The notes beneath the pieces are model-generated. The model had not been told where the DNA came from. It worked only from the letters and a program-made list of their open reading frames with translations, and did no database searches. Both the position numbers and the translations under genes were made by a program. Below, piece by piece: positions 15,064 to 24,337 of a DNA stretch of 64,000 nt. Within the stretch, counting starts at the first letter, position 1, and every line of letters begins with the position of its first letter. The stretch covers positions 1 to 64,000 of the forward strand of contig NZ_JAEFAJ010000013.1 in the NCBI RefSeq assembly GCF_016287535.1. Direction: 5' to 3'. This stretch comes from Ruminococcus sp. GTDB lineage: Bacteria > Bacillota > Clostridia > Oscillospirales > Ruminococcaceae.

Positions 15064-17793
15064 TTACTCTATAGATTTAAGTGATTCCGCCATATTTATA
15101 CGCTCCAGTTTCAGCTCCATGAAGAGATCAACAGCAAAGTTGAAAAGGAAAGTGAGAATTATACTGTAAACGAAGCTCACAGGCAGTATCTTTACACTGA
15201 AATCCACAAGATCCACCTTTATCTGCGCCATTACAAAACGGTGCAGAAATACGCCGGCAACGCTTCCCGCCGCAATTCCCATAGCCGTAAGCGCAATGTT
15301 CTCACGGAGCACATAAGCCGAGGTCTCCCGCCGGAAGAAGCCAAGCACCTTGATCGTAGCGATCTCGCGGACACGTTCTGTTATATTTATATTTGTAAGG
15401 TTATAGAGAACAATGAAAGCAAGTCCCGCAGCACAGATAATTACTATCAGCACTATATAATCAAGGCTTCCCATCATTTTGCTCAGTCTCACCTTCAGGA
15501 CGTCAAATCTCAGCAGCTGCATAACATGGCTGTTTTTTGAGATCGCCGCATAAGCCTGATCCTCGTCCGCTCCCTCTTTGAAGTTGATAAAGGCGTAGTT
15601 CAGCGGAGTTTTTTCGCCGAGCTGCTTATCCATTGTATCCTTGCTGATGAATACCACGTTGTAAACATGATTTTCAAATACTCCGGTTACCTTGACATTG
15701 AGTTCACGCATATTTTCATCTCTGAGTCTCATGGTACCACCCTTTTTGATACCATAGCGTTCAGCGATACTGTGGCTTACAACTGCTTCTCCCTCGGCAG
15801 GCGGAGCAATGGAGGCGCCGTTGATATCCTTCAGGACAAAGTATTTATCCATATTCTCAAAGCTCTCTGCCGCGTTGAGAGTCACGCTCTTTACTCTTTT
15901 TCCGTAAAGCAGGTCCCACGCACCGGTGTAAAGCAGGGTATGATCCTCGGTATTCTCGCTGAACACTGTCATCAGATCATCAGGCACGCCCTCATCCATA
16001 TTTCTCAGGGCAGCAGAAGCATCAGCCACCTCTATCTCGTCATACTGAGTATCCGCAAAGCCTGCGATAGAGTCCTTTATACCGAAGCCTGTGAGCAGCA
16101 GCGCCATGCAGCCGCCGATACCGAGTATCATCATAAAGAGGCGCTTTTTATAACGGAATATATTTCTGATAGATACCTTTTTAAGAAACTTCAGCCTCTT
16201 CCAGATAAAGCCAACACGCTCCAGAAGCACTCGCTTTCCCGCCTTAGGAGCCTTGGGACGCATAAGAGCGGCAGCTGTCTCGGAAAGCTCTATCCTGCAG
16301 CTGAACCATGTAACTCCGACTGAACATATAAGCGACACCACAAGTGCGATGACCGCAAGCTTTACACTGAAAAGATAACGTATCGGCAGTTTCAGGTACA
16401 TCAGCTCATAGGATTTCCATATTATTTTCGGGAACACGTATGTACCCGCTCCGTATCCGAGGATACAGCCAGTAATGGCGGCTGTCCCAGAGTAAAACAT
16501 ATATTTGCCCATTACCGTTCTTTCGGAATAGCCAAGCGCTTTGAGAACTCCTATCTGAGTTCGCTGTTCCTCAACCATACGGCTCATTGTGGTCATACAG
16601 ACCAGAGCAGCCACAAGGATAAAAAACACAGGGAAAACTCTTGCGACCTGCGCCACGATATCCGAATCGCTTTCAAAGCAGGCATATCCGATATTGGTAT
16701 TTCTTCCAAGCACATAGGTATCAGGCTTTTTAAGCTTTTCAAGTTCATTTTCGCCCTTGCGGAGTTCCTCCTCCGCATCGCTTATCTGCTTTTCAAAGTC
16801 CGCAAGAGAGCTCTCATAGTCCGCGAGCCCGCTTTCGTAATCAGCAAGAGCCGCATTATACTGCTCCATACCCGAAGCATACTGCTCCGGCATGATATCC
16901 TTTATCTGCTCCAGCTGAGAAAGCTGTTCATCAAGCTGCGCCTTTCCGTCGTCAAGACTTCTTTTGGCTTCATCAAGCTTTTCCTGACCGTCGCTGCGAT
17001 TCTTTTCAAGCTCTTCCCTGCCGTCGCCGAGCTTTTTCTCAGCTTCACTGTATATCTCATCAAAACGCAGGTCAGCACGTGTCTGGGATATTTCCTTCCA
17101 CTGCTCTTCCCTGCCGTCCATATAGTCGTCATACTCGTCAGAATAAATGTCAAGATCCTGATCAAATCTTACATAAGCTTCTGTATAGACGTCAAGGTCG
17201 AAGGCTTCTGCCGGAAGGTAAACGAAACCTCTTATCTCACCGTTTCCGACAGAAGAGTTTCCTCTCTCAAAATTGATATACACCGGAGAATCAACAGCTC
17301 CGACTACATTAAATATATCGTGCTTCAGGGCATTTTTCACCGTATCAGTATTATCATCCGAAAGATAAAGCTTGTTGCCCACAGTGCCTTTCCCTGATTC
17401 TATAAGGCATTCGTCATCACCCTGCGGCATTCTGCCCTCAACCAGCTTTATGCCGTTGATATTCTCCGTTATGGAATGGAGCCTCATAACATATTCGTTC
17501 GTTCCTGCCGTCATTATATCAAGACTGTAGGCTCCCTCAGCATACCTGACATCATCGCGGCTGCGGAAATCTGCGATATCCTCTTCCTGCCAGCCCAGAG
17601 CCGAGAGAAGCCTGTAATCGTAGAACTGATTCTCATTAAGGAACCTGTTGACCGTGTCGACCATAGCCGGAGTAGTGATCCTGACACCTGAAAAAAATCC
17701 GACGCCGAGAGCGATAATAGCCATTATTGCAAAAAAACGTCCGAATGTGCCGCGTATCTCCCGAAGCGCGGTCTTTCTTACTGCTCTTCCCAT
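15064..17793 (-). CDS. FtsX-type ABC transporter permease with coiled-coil periplasmic-side domain
   Basis: The 909-residue protein has the layout of large MacB/FtsX-type permeases: one membrane helix near residue 25, a big extracellular domain, three helices around 385-520, a second extracellular domain, and three helices near the C-terminus. The first extracellular part holds a long heptad-like coiled coil (LGDGREELEKNRSDGQEKLDEAKRSL through about residue 355). FtsX-domain proteins work with a LolD-like ATPase to move lipids, peptides or to transmit force to the envelope. The ATPase gene ends 4 bases upstream, so the two form one transporter. No two-component system is adjacent, so the substrate cannot be inferred. 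Confidence 0.85.
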   Translation of the reverse strand: MGRAVRKTALREIRGTFGRFFAIMAIIALGVGFFSGVRITTPAMVDTVNRFLNENQFYDYRLLSALGWQEEDIADFRSRDDVRYAEGAYSLDIMTAGTNEYVMRLHSITENINGIKLVEGRMPQGDDECLIESGKGTVGNKLYLSDDNTDTVKNALKHDIFNVVGAVDSPVYINFERGNSSVGNGEIRGFVYLPAEAFDLDVYTEAYVRFDQDLDIYSDEYDDYMDGREEQWKEISQTRADLRFDEIYSEAEKKLGDGREELEKNRSDGQEKLDEAKRSLDDGKAQLDEQLSQLEQIKDIMPEQYASGMEQYNAALADYESGLADYESSLADFEKQISDAEEELRKGENELEKLKKPDTYVLGRNTNIGYACFESDSDIVAQVARVFPVFFILVAALVCMTTMSRMVEEQRTQIGVLKALGYSERTVMGKYMFYSGTAAITGCILGYGAGTYVFPKIIWKSYELMYLKLPIRYLFSVKLAVIALVVSLICSVGVTWFSCRIELSETAAALMRPKAPKAGKRVLLERVGFIWKRLKFLKKVSIRNIFRYKKRLFMMILGIGGCMALLLTGFGIKDSIAGFADTQYDEIEVADASAALRNMDEGVPDDLMTVFSENTEDHTLLYTGAWDLLYGKRVKSVTLNAAESFENMDKYFVLKDINGASIAPPAEGEAVVSHSIAERYGIKKGGTMRLRDENMRELNVKVTGVFENHVYNVVFISKDTMDKQLGEKTPLNYAFINFKEGADEDQAYAAISKNSHVMQLLRFDVLKVRLSKMMGSLDYIVLIVIICAAGLAFIVLYNLTNINITERVREIATIKVLGFFRRETSAYVLRENIALTAMGIAAGSVAGVFLHRFVMAQIKVDLVDFSVKILPVSFVYSIILTFLFNFAVDLFMELKLERINMAESLKSIE

Positions 17794-17797
17794 AGCG

Positions 17798-18502
17798 TCA
17801 CCACTCTATATCCGCGATATCAACGACATTATCATTGATCCGCACTCCCGATACAGTACCGCTTTTTACTGTTATGATACGGTCAGCCATAGGAGTTATC
17901 GCCTGATTGTGGGTTATGACCACAACTGTCATACCGTTCCGGCGGCAGGTATCCTGCAGCAGCTGCAGGACCGCTTTTCCGGTAGTATAATCAAGAGCGC
18001 CCGTAGGCTCGTCGCACAGGAGCAACTTAGGGTTCTTGGCAAGAGCACGTGCAATTGCCACACGCTGCTGCTCGCCGCCGGAGAGCTGTGCAGGGAAATT
18101 CTTGGTGCGCTCTGAAAGCCCAACCTGCTCAAGCACCTTCCTTGCGTCAAGAGGATCCCGGCATATCTGCGCGGCAAGCTCGACATTTTCAAGCGCAGTC
18201 AGATTCTGCACAAGGTTATAGAACTGAAAAACAAATCCCACATCATAGCGCCTGTATGCGGTCAGCTTCCTTTTGCTGAGAGCAGATATTTCCGTACCGT
18301 CAAGAAAGACGCTTCCGCTCGTAAGGGTATCCATACCGCCGAGGATATTGAGTATAGTCGTTTTTCCTGCGCCGGAAGCTCCCACGATAACGCAGAACTC
18401 CCCCTTGTTTATCTCAAAATTCACATCATTCAGAGCGTGTATCTCGACTTCGCCCGTCTTATATGTCTTTTTAACATTTTTAAACTCAACGTAAGCGCTC
18501 AT
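17798..18502 (-). CDS. LolD/MacB-type ABC transporter ATP-binding protein
   Basis: All ABC ATPase motifs are visible: Walker [11 protein letters not shown]-loop in [19 protein letters not shown], signature LSGGEQQRV, Walker [13 protein letters not shown] and the H-loop in VVVITHNQ. It powers the large permease encoded 4 bases downstream. The track start at 18517 puts its own ribosome site inside the gene; AAAGGA directs initiation to the ATG at 18502 ([10 protein letters not shown]), so I use that. A complex inverted repeat lies just upstream of the gene. Confidence 0.9.
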   Translation of the reverse strand: MSAYVEFKNVKKTYKTGEVEIHALNDVNFEINKGEFCVIVGASGAGKTTILNILGGMDTLTSGSVFLDGTEISALSKRKLTAYRRYDVGFVFQFYNLVQNLTALENVELAAQICRDPLDARKVLEQVGLSERTKNFPAQLSGGEQQRVAIARALAKNPKLLLCDEPTGALDYTTGKAVLQLLQDTCRRNGMTVVVITHNQAITPMADRIITVKSGTVSGVRINDNVVDIADIEW

Positions 18503-18527
18503 ATTTTTTCCTTTCATCGTTATATAT

Positions 18528-18641
18528 GCCGCCGTGTACGGACGCTCGCGTCCGACGGTTTCACTGCATCAAAATATGTGCTCCTTCATTATCAAGCGTG
18601 AAACCGTCAGGCGGAGCAAAGCTCCGCCTGTACACGGCGGC
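18528..18641. repeat. 114-bp nested inverted repeat able to form a four-way junction
   Basis: The outer arms GCCGCCGTGTAC/GTACACGGCGGC and inner arms GACGGTTTCAC/GTGAAACCGTC are perfect inverted repeats. Between outer and inner arms each side carries its own hairpin: GGACG-CTCG-CGTCC on the left and AGGCGGAGC-AAA-GCTCCGCCT on the right. Single-stranded DNA or RNA could fold as a cross of four helices. It sits between divergent genes (ABC ATPase and GH30) and looks like a MITE- or REP-like element. Confidence 0.85.
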
Positions 18642-18760
18642 TCCGCATAAAACCGTATCTCATTTTCAAAATTATAGCATATTTAAAGTGATATGTAAAG
18701 CCGAATTATATCCGCTCCCCAAAACGGGTCATAATTTCATCAAAAACATCATTTTTTATG

Positions 18761-18789
18761 TTTACAGCACACAAAAAATGCGTTATAAT
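18761..18789 (+). promoter_or_regulatory. promoter for the GH30-dockerin gene
   Basis: TTTACA and TATAAT spaced by 17 bp, 40 bases before the start codon at 18829. Confidence 0.65.
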
Positions 18790-18828
18790 GTTAGTAATAT
18801 ATATTCACCCCTGAAAGGAGCGAAAAAC

Positions 18829-21426
18829 ATGAAAATGATAAAGCGGATCATCTCCGCAGCCGCTTCGCTGTGTATGCTTACAGCTCTGACAAACGCCTTC
18901 CCGGCAGCAGATACCGCAGCGGCAGCAACAATAGTGAGCATATCCCCCTATGACGTATACGACATCAACGGCGGAAAATTTGAGGGCTGGGGCACATCGC
19001 TTTGCTGGTGGGCGAACCGCATAGGCTATTCTGACAGCCTTTCTCAGAAGGCAGCCGGGATCTTTTTCAGCACCGACGGACTGGGACTGAACATCGCCCG
19101 CTTCAATATCGGAGGCGGCGACGACCCTTCCCACACTCATATAACCCGTACCGACTCAAATATGCCCGGCTATACGAAGTACAATAACGGCTCCGTAACC
19201 TACGACTGGAGCGCTGACGCCAATCAGCGCAATGTGCTCAGACGATGTATTGACGCCGCAGGCGACGATATGATAGTGGAGATGTTCTCAAACTCTCCCC
19301 CGTATTATATGACCAACAGCGGCTGCAGCTCCGGAGCAGTGAACTCCGGCGAGAACAATCTCCGTGACGACAAATACAACGATTTTGCCGAATACTTAGC
19401 CGAGGTAACAGCCCACTACGAAAAGGACTGGGGCATACACGTACAGAGCATAACACCCATGAACGAGCCCTACACCGACTACTGGGGAGCCTACAGCAAC
19501 AAGCAGGAGGGCTGTCACTTCGATCAGGGCTCCTCTATGGACAAGATATATCAGGCGCTTTCAGCCTCGCTGAAAAAGCGGGGTATCAACGATATCATCA
19601 TAAGCGCCTGCGACGAATCTGTAATAGATACTCAAATAAGCTCATGGAACAAGTTGTCCGACACCACAAAGGCTCTTATAGGCCGTATCGACACCCACAC
19701 CTACGGCGGCAGCCAGCGTGCAGAGCTGAAAAATACTGCTATAAAGGCAGGCCGCAACCTGTGGATGAGCGAGGTGGACGGCGGCTCCACCGCAGGAAGC
19801 AATGCCGGCGAAATGGGAGCTGCACTGTGGCTTGCCGACCGCATAACCCTCGACTGCAACGAGCTCAACTGCTCCGCGTGGATACTCTGGCAGGTGATCG
19901 ACAATCATATATCCTCCGTGGGAATGAACGGAAACAAGGACAAGGGCATGATAAACACTCAGGGCGGCTACTGGGGACTTGCCGTTGCCGACCATGATAA
20001 TAACAATATCATACTCACAAAGAAGTATTACGCAATGGGTCAGTTCTCACGGTATATCCGCCCCGGAATGACAATGCTGAAATGCGGCGGGAACTGCGTG
20101 GCCGCTCTCGACACCGAGAACAATAAACTGGTCATAGTTGCCACAAACGACGGCTCTTCCGATAAGGACCTTGTATTCGACCTTTCCGGCTTTGATTCCG
20201 CCGGGACCTCTGCCTCAGCCATACGCACCAGCAATTCCGAGAACTGGAAGGATATAGGAAATATCAGCGTATCCGGCGGAGCGCTTGAAGTTTCACTTGC
20301 CAAGCAGTCCGTTACCACCTTCATCATCAACGGAGTAAAGGGCGGCGGTGCCCTAACGGACAGGATAACTGTCACCTCAGGCATGGTAAGCGGTTCCGAC
20401 TCATGGAACAGCGACTCCTCCACAGACTGCACAAAGGCTTTCGATGGAAATATCTCCACATTTTTTGACGGAGTTTCCGACGGCTGGGTACAGGCAGACC
20501 TCGGTCAGCTCTATGACCTGTCCGCACTGGGCTATGCTCCGAGAGCCGGATATGAATACCGTATGGGAGACGGACGCTTCCTTGCATCGCAGGACGGTCA
20601 GAACTGGACGACACTATATACCGTAAAAAGCAAGCCAACCTCCGGTATGCACTACGTCACAGCTCTTTCCGGAGATACCACAGCACGTTATATAAGGTAT
20701 GAGGTACCTTCCGGAGCGCCGAAGAACGACTACAACAATGACAGCGCCTACTGTGCGAATATCGCCGAGATATCCCTGTACGGAACTCCTCACGGTCAGT
20801 CCTCAGCTGCGAAATACGACAGGCTCGCTCCTGTTTCCGGCAGCGGAAGCTCCTCATGGAAGGACACTGCCTCAGTTACCTTTGAAAAGGCTTACGACGG
20901 AAACATGAACACCTATTTTGACGGGCTTGAGGGCGGATACGTCACTATGGATCTCGGAAAGAACTGTCAGATAAAAAATATCGCCTACTGTCCACGCGAG
21001 GACTACGAAGCCCGTATGATCGGCGGATATTTCAGCGTATCCACAGACGGTATGAACTGGAAGAAGATATATACTGTTGAAAGCAAGCCTGCCTTCCGTA
21101 TGAACTTCACACCGGAATTTGACAATGTTACCGCACGGTACGTCCGATACGAGGTACCCACGGGAGCTCCGGCAAGTCCGCTGAACAGGGACAGCGTATA
21201 TCTCTGCAATGTGGCAGAAATAGCGGTTTACGGTCTTTACAGCTCGGTGCTCAGAGGTGATGTCAACAGCGACAGTCAGGTAAATGTTGCCGATCTTGTA
21301 AAGCTGCAGAAATACCTTCTCGGCTCTGAAAAAGAAGTCAATGCAGAAAATACAGATATCAACAATGATTCAGTTTTAGATGTATTTGACCTCATTGCGT
21401 TGCGTAAGCTTCTCATAAGTCAATAA
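18829..21426 (+). CDS. secreted GH30 glycosidase with two F5/8-type C modules and a dockerin
   Basis: The 865-residue protein has a signal peptide (1-33), a GH30 catalytic domain to about 500, two discoidin/CBM32-like modules (about 504-655 and 660-805) and a C-terminal type I dockerin (GDVNSDSQVNVADLVKLQKY, then a second Ca-binding repeat). The opening GWGTSLCWWANRIGYS is typical of GH30 members active on beta-1,6-galactan; the acid/base is E213 (ITPMNEP) and the nucleophile E315 (WMSEVDG). It probably trims arabinogalactan or similar side chains outside the cell as a cellulosome part. The track ORF begins 101 codons early, inside the inverted repeat; the true start has a GAAAGGAG site. Subfamily and substrate are inference. 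Confidence 0.87.
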   Translation: MKMIKRIISAAASLCMLTALTNAFPAADTAAAATIVSISPYDVYDINGGKFEGWGTSLCWWANRIGYSDSLSQKAAGIFFSTDGLGLNIARFNIGGGDDPSHTHITRTDSNMPGYTKYNNGSVTYDWSADANQRNVLRRCIDAAGDDMIVEMFSNSPPYYMTNSGCSSGAVNSGENNLRDDKYNDFAEYLAEVTAHYEKDWGIHVQSITPMNEPYTDYWGAYSNKQEGCHFDQGSSMDKIYQALSASLKKRGINDIIISACDESVIDTQISSWNKLSDTTKALIGRIDTHTYGGSQRAELKNTAIKAGRNLWMSEVDGGSTAGSNAGEMGAALWLADRITLDCNELNCSAWILWQVIDNHISSVGMNGNKDKGMINTQGGYWGLAVADHDNNNIILTKKYYAMGQFSRYIRPGMTMLKCGGNCVAALDTENNKLVIVATNDGSSDKDLVFDLSGFDSAGTSASAIRTSNSENWKDIGNISVSGGALEVSLAKQSVTTFIINGVKGGGALTDRITVTSGMVSGSDSWNSDSSTDCTKAFDGNISTFFDGVSDGWVQADLGQLYDLSALGYAPRAGYEYRMGDGRFLASQDGQNWTTLYTVKSKPTSGMHYVTALSGDTTARYIRYEVPSGAPKNDYNNDSAYCANIAEISLYGTPHGQSSAAKYDRLAPVSGSGSSSWKDTASVTFEKAYDGNMNTYFDGLEGGYVTMDLGKNCQIKNIAYCPREDYEARMIGGYFSVSTDGMNWKKIYTVESKPAFRMNFTPEFDNVTARYVRYEVPTGAPASPLNRDSVYLCNVAEIAVYGLYSSVLRGDVNSDSQVNVADLVKLQKYLLGSEKEVNAENTDINNDSVLDVFDLIALRKLLISQ

Positions 21427-21429
21427 ACA

Positions 21430-21460
21430 TTAAAAAGGCACTCATCAGAGTGCCTTTTTC
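21430..21460. terminator. bidirectional terminator between GH30 and TraX-like genes
   Basis: AAAAAGGCACTC-ATCA-GAGTGCCTTTTT is symmetrical with A and T tracts and can stop transcription from both sides. Confidence 0.9.
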
Positions 21461-22237
21461 TTATGTACTGATAATAACGCAGACTATCCATATTATCAGA
21501 TAATGCAGCGGGTAGAAGCCGTAAAAGAACCACTTTGCCAGCGTTGGGTGTTTTCCCTTCCTGCCGTTGTAAAAAACAGTCATGCACAGGTATGCAAGCA
21601 CAAACATCAGCATCATGACCGCTATCTGTATGATAAGTCTGTCCGTGGGTATCTTGCCGAGACTGAACAGGTTCGGCAGGAAATGCAGAGCTGTAAGGCT
21701 CATATAGGCTATAAACCTCGCCTTTGGCTTTTCACGGAAGATATGCAGGAACAGTATGAACAGAACTCCGAATATGATCCAGTCTGAATATATAAGCAGC
21801 GTCATTCCGTCACACAGTATTACAAGCGCTATCCTCTGCCACAGCTTGTACTTACTTTCCCATGCCATTATGGCAAGCAGACCGAAAAACAGCGTGAATA
21901 TAACATTCGTGTGCCACCATCCGCTGGACCTGTGACAGCACAGCCAGTCAAAGGGCTGAGTTATGCAGGCAAACAGAAGAAGCCTCTGCGCGTACTTTTT
22001 CCTGTCGCGGGTATATTTGTAGCCGTCTGCGATAAAGAAAAACATTACAGGCGGACAGAAAAGCGATGTATATATTATGATGTATTCCCACAAAGGAAGA
22101 GTATAGTATGCTTCGATACCGCCGTACTTATACTGCACCGCCCAGCCGATAAGATGTCCCCAGAACATAATGAATACCGCAAGATATTTCATCATGTCGC
22201 GGTTAAATATTTTGTAATTGCAGTCAGTGTTGCCCAT
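21461..22237 (-). CDS. TraX-family membrane protein
   Basis: The 258-residue protein has about eight hydrophobic segments and the TraX pattern: MKYLAVFIMFWGHLIGW at the N-terminus, then CPPVMFFFIADGYKYTRDRKKYAQRLL and a C-terminal FFYGFYPLHYLIIWI. TraX was first known as the enzyme that N-acetylates F pilin, and the family belongs to the membrane acyltransferase-like proteins. In Firmicutes its substrate is unknown. The gene begins 19 bases after the stop of the EFR1 gene and shares its direction, so they are likely co-transcribed. Confidence 0.8.
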   Translation of the reverse strand: MGNTDCNYKIFNRDMMKYLAVFIMFWGHLIGWAVQYKYGGIEAYYTLPLWEYIIIYTSLFCPPVMFFFIADGYKYTRDRKKYAQRLLLFACITQPFDWLCCHRSSGWWHTNVIFTLFFGLLAIMAWESKYKLWQRIALVILCDGMTLLIYSDWIIFGVLFILFLHIFREKPKARFIAYMSLTALHFLPNLFSLGKIPTDRLIIQIAVMMLMFVLAYLCMTVFYNGRKGKHPTLAKWFFYGFYPLHYLIIWIVCVIIST

Positions 22238-22256
22238 AGCAAGTTTTTCCAGCTCC

Positions 22257-23009
22257 TTATACCTTTACATTGGGATTGGTATACTGCCCGTGCTTCTTTG
22301 TAGCTCCGTTCCAGAACTGTATAGCGAACTGCGGACAATGGTGCAGGCAGCGGAAGCACAGAGCGCAGCGCTCCTTCACCCAGACAGGCTTGCCGTCCCT
22401 TATCTCTATAGCCTTTACGGGACATTTCTCGGCACAGAGACCGCAGCCGCTGCAGCTGTCCTCAACGTACAGATTCTTTGTCATTCTCACCTTTGCGAAT
22501 ACCTTGTCCGTGTACTTGTGAAAGGCGTAAGGAGTCCTCATGGTAAGGAAGCAGCCCTTTTTCCTGTCAAGTATCTTCGATATGACGCTGTTTATATTTT
22601 TTTCGGCAGCCTCATTCTGCCGCGCGACCTTTTCCTTGTTGCTTAGATTGAAGGTAACTGTCCAGTTATCAGGCATTTTTATACTGTACACCGCACTGAG
22701 TCGTATGCCATTCTCTTTAAGGATATGCCTTGCTTCCTCGCCGCTGCAGCCCACTGTAGTACCGTAGGTGGAAGCTATGAACACATAATGCTTTCCCTGT
22801 CTGTGGAGCCTCAGCTTCTGTAGGTATTCCCTCATAAGTATCGGGAGAGCCCACCAGTGGGTAGGAGTTACTATGCCGAAGCACTCCCCGTCTTCAAGAG
22901 AAATATCGTAGCATTTGTCCTCTATGGACACAGCCCTGTCGTTCAGAGCTGCGGCTATCCTTTCTGCCGCGTATTTACTGTTTCCTGTAGCTGAAAAATA
23001 TACGATCAT
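22257..23009 (-). CDS. EFR1-type flavodoxin-ferredoxin protein
   Basis: The N-terminal half is flavodoxin-like (IVYFSATGNSKYAAERIA with the FMN phosphate loop SATGNS; WWALPILMREYLQKL), and the C-terminal part carries two 4Fe-4S clusters (CSGCGLCAEKCPVKAIEI and CALCFRCLHHCPQFAIQF). EFR1-family proteins are thought to shuttle electrons in anaerobes; no partner is fixed. A GGGGGA ribosome site precedes the start. It sits between a rubredoxin/flavin-reductase gene and a TraX-like gene, all on the minus strand. The combination with rubredoxin suggests redox housekeeping or oxygen defence, which is inference. Confidence 0.88.
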   Translation of the reverse strand: MIVYFSATGNSKYAAERIAAALNDRAVSIEDKCYDISLEDGECFGIVTPTHWWALPILMREYLQKLRLHRQGKHYVFIASTYGTTVGCSGEEARHILKENGIRLSAVYSIKMPDNWTVTFNLSNKEKVARQNEAAEKNINSVISKILDRKKGCFLTMRTPYAFHKYTDKVFAKVRMTKNLYVEDSCSGCGLCAEKCPVKAIEIRDGKPVWVKERCALCFRCLHHCPQFAIQFWNGATKKHGQYTNPNVKV

Positions 23010-23053
23010 AATATATCCCCCTTACGCAAAAGCTGTACTGTATACTGCCCTCA

Positions 23054-23836
23054 TCAGCTCATTTTTTCAAAGAGCTCCGTACCAACTCCGCAGATAGGAC
23101 AGACAAAGTCCGCAGGCATTTCCTCGCCGACGTACTCATAGCCGCATACCGTACATCTCCAGACAGTTTCGCCGCTCTCTGTCTTTCCCACAGGCACAGC
23201 GTCCTCATGAGCACCCTGTGTGACCTTCTCGAAGTCAGCCTTTCCGTGCTTGCATATGGGGCAGATAAAGTCATCTGGAAGCTCCTCACCCACATATTCG
23301 TAGCCGCATATAACACATCTCCAGATAGTCTGGCCGTCTGAGGTGGTCCCTACAGCTTCAGGCTTCGGCTTTATATTACTCTGATAGTATTCATAGGTTG
23401 CGGAAGGAATATCGCTCAGCACCTCCATACCGGTTACCTCGGCAATGAACATGGTATGTGTGCCGAGGTCGATGCTGTGCCACACAGAACCGGATATATA
23501 TGCATTCGTACCCTTTGTGACTATCAGGCAGCCGTTTTCTGCACGTCTGCATCCCTTAAAGTCAGCAAATTTGTCCACATCCCTGCCGGACTGGAAACCA
23601 AAATGCCTGAAAAGCTCAAAATCAGCGTCTGTGCTTATAACGGAAGCTGTAAATTTTCCTGTCGTCATTATAAGATCGTGGGTATAGTTGGTCTTTGCAA
23701 CTGTCAGACTCACCTTGTTCGGTGAAGACGTCACCTGTGCGAGAGTGTTTGTGATACAGCCGTTGTCTCTGCCGTCACTGTTTGCTGTCACAACGAAAAG
23801 TCCGTAGCTTATTTTATACATTGCTTTCTTGTCCAT
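23054..23836 (-). CDS. flavin reductase-rubredoxin-rubredoxin fusion (high-molecular-weight rubredoxin type)
   Basis: Residues 1-150 form an FMN-binding flavin reductase-like domain (YKISYGLFVVTANSDGRDNG, GSVWHSIDLGTHTMFIAEV). Two rubredoxin domains follow, each with paired CxxCG: WRCVICGYEYVGEELPDDF-CPIC and WRCTVCGYEYVGEEMPADFVCPIC. Hrb proteins usually carry one rubredoxin and pass electrons to flavodiiron proteins that reduce O2 or NO; a second rubredoxin copy is less common. The two domains are so alike that a recent internal duplication is likely. An AGGAGG ribosome site precedes the start. No flavodiiron gene is adjacent. Confidence 0.88.
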   Translation of the reverse strand: MDKKAMYKISYGLFVVTANSDGRDNGCITNTLAQVTSSPNKVSLTVAKTNYTHDLIMTTGKFTASVISTDADFELFRHFGFQSGRDVDKFADFKGCRRAENGCLIVTKGTNAYISGSVWHSIDLGTHTMFIAEVTGMEVLSDIPSATYEYYQSNIKPKPEAVGTTSDGQTIWRCVICGYEYVGEELPDDFICPICKHGKADFEKVTQGAHEDAVPVGKTESGETVWRCTVCGYEYVGEEMPADFVCPICGVGTELFEKMS

Positions 23837-23953
23837 GCTTCATACCTCCTGCTTTACGGATATTTATTCGGCGCCCGGAAGCGCTTCATCTTATAATAAT
23901 TTTACCAAAACTGCTTCTTACATTCAAGTATATTTTGTAAACAATTCCACTCC

Positions 23954-23981
23954 TTGACATTTAGCGTAAAAGTGGTATAAT
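23954..23981 (+). promoter_or_regulatory. promoter of the thi operon
   Basis: TTGACA and TATAAT spaced by 16 bp, just upstream of the TPP riboswitch. Confidence 0.75.
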
Positions 23982-23989
23982 AGATATGA

Positions 23990-24075
23990 AAAAGGGAGCT
24001 TGTGTAACAGGCTGAGAGGGAGTTTCAAACTCCGACCTTACCTGATTTGGATAATGCCAACGTAGGGAAATACTT
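23990..24075 (+). promoter_or_regulatory. TPP riboswitch (THI element)
   Basis: The conserved core is present in order: AGGCTGAGAGGG, a variable P3 stem GGAGTTTCAAACTCC, then ACCTGATTTGGATAATGCCA and CGTAGGGAAA. It binds thiamine pyrophosphate and is followed by a terminator hairpin, so thiD-cytX-thiC should be shut off when TPP is plentiful. Confidence 0.96.
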
Positions 24076-24086
24076 ATGTAAGAATA

Positions 24087-24117
24087 GGTGTGTCTCTCTG
24101 CGGGCACACCTTTTTAT
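24087..24117 (+). terminator. expression-platform terminator of the TPP riboswitch
   Basis: GGTGTG and CACACC pair around a 12-base loop and are followed by five T and ATTTT. Confidence 0.85.
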
Positions 24118-24133
24118 TTTCAAGCTCCGCTTG

Positions 24134-24245
24134 AAAAGTTGAGAGTTGAAAGTTTAGAGTTAAGAGTTAATATGTGCCCTTATGGACAAATACTTCCAGA
24201 GTATTATATTCAACTCTCCATTCTCAACTCTAAACTCTCAACTTT
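24134..24245. repeat. 112-bp MITE-like inverted repeat inside the thi leader
   Basis: The left arm AAAAGTTGAGAGTTGAAAGT... and right arm ...TAAACTCTCAACTTT are imperfect inverted repeats built from GAGAGTT/AACTCTC units around 38 unrelated bases. Short hairpins flank it (TTTTCAAGC-TCC-GCTTGAAAA before, a GGGACA/TGTCCC pair after). It lies between the riboswitch terminator and thiD. Confidence 0.7.
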
Positions 24246-24337
24246 GCAAAGTGGGACACCGGGGGCACCACCTTGTCCCGCTATACAAAATTAATGCTGG
24301 GGCATAAGCCCGAAATCGCAACAAAGGAGAAATGAAA

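Noticed and set aside
18526-18828. N-terminal 101 codons of the track ORF for the GH30 gene
   Set aside because: They run through the inverted repeat and promoter; the signal peptide and ribosome site place the start at 18829.
24134-24245. CRISPR-like array in the thi leader
   Set aside because: The GAGAGTT units are short, irregular and arranged as inverted arms, not as direct repeats with unique spacers.
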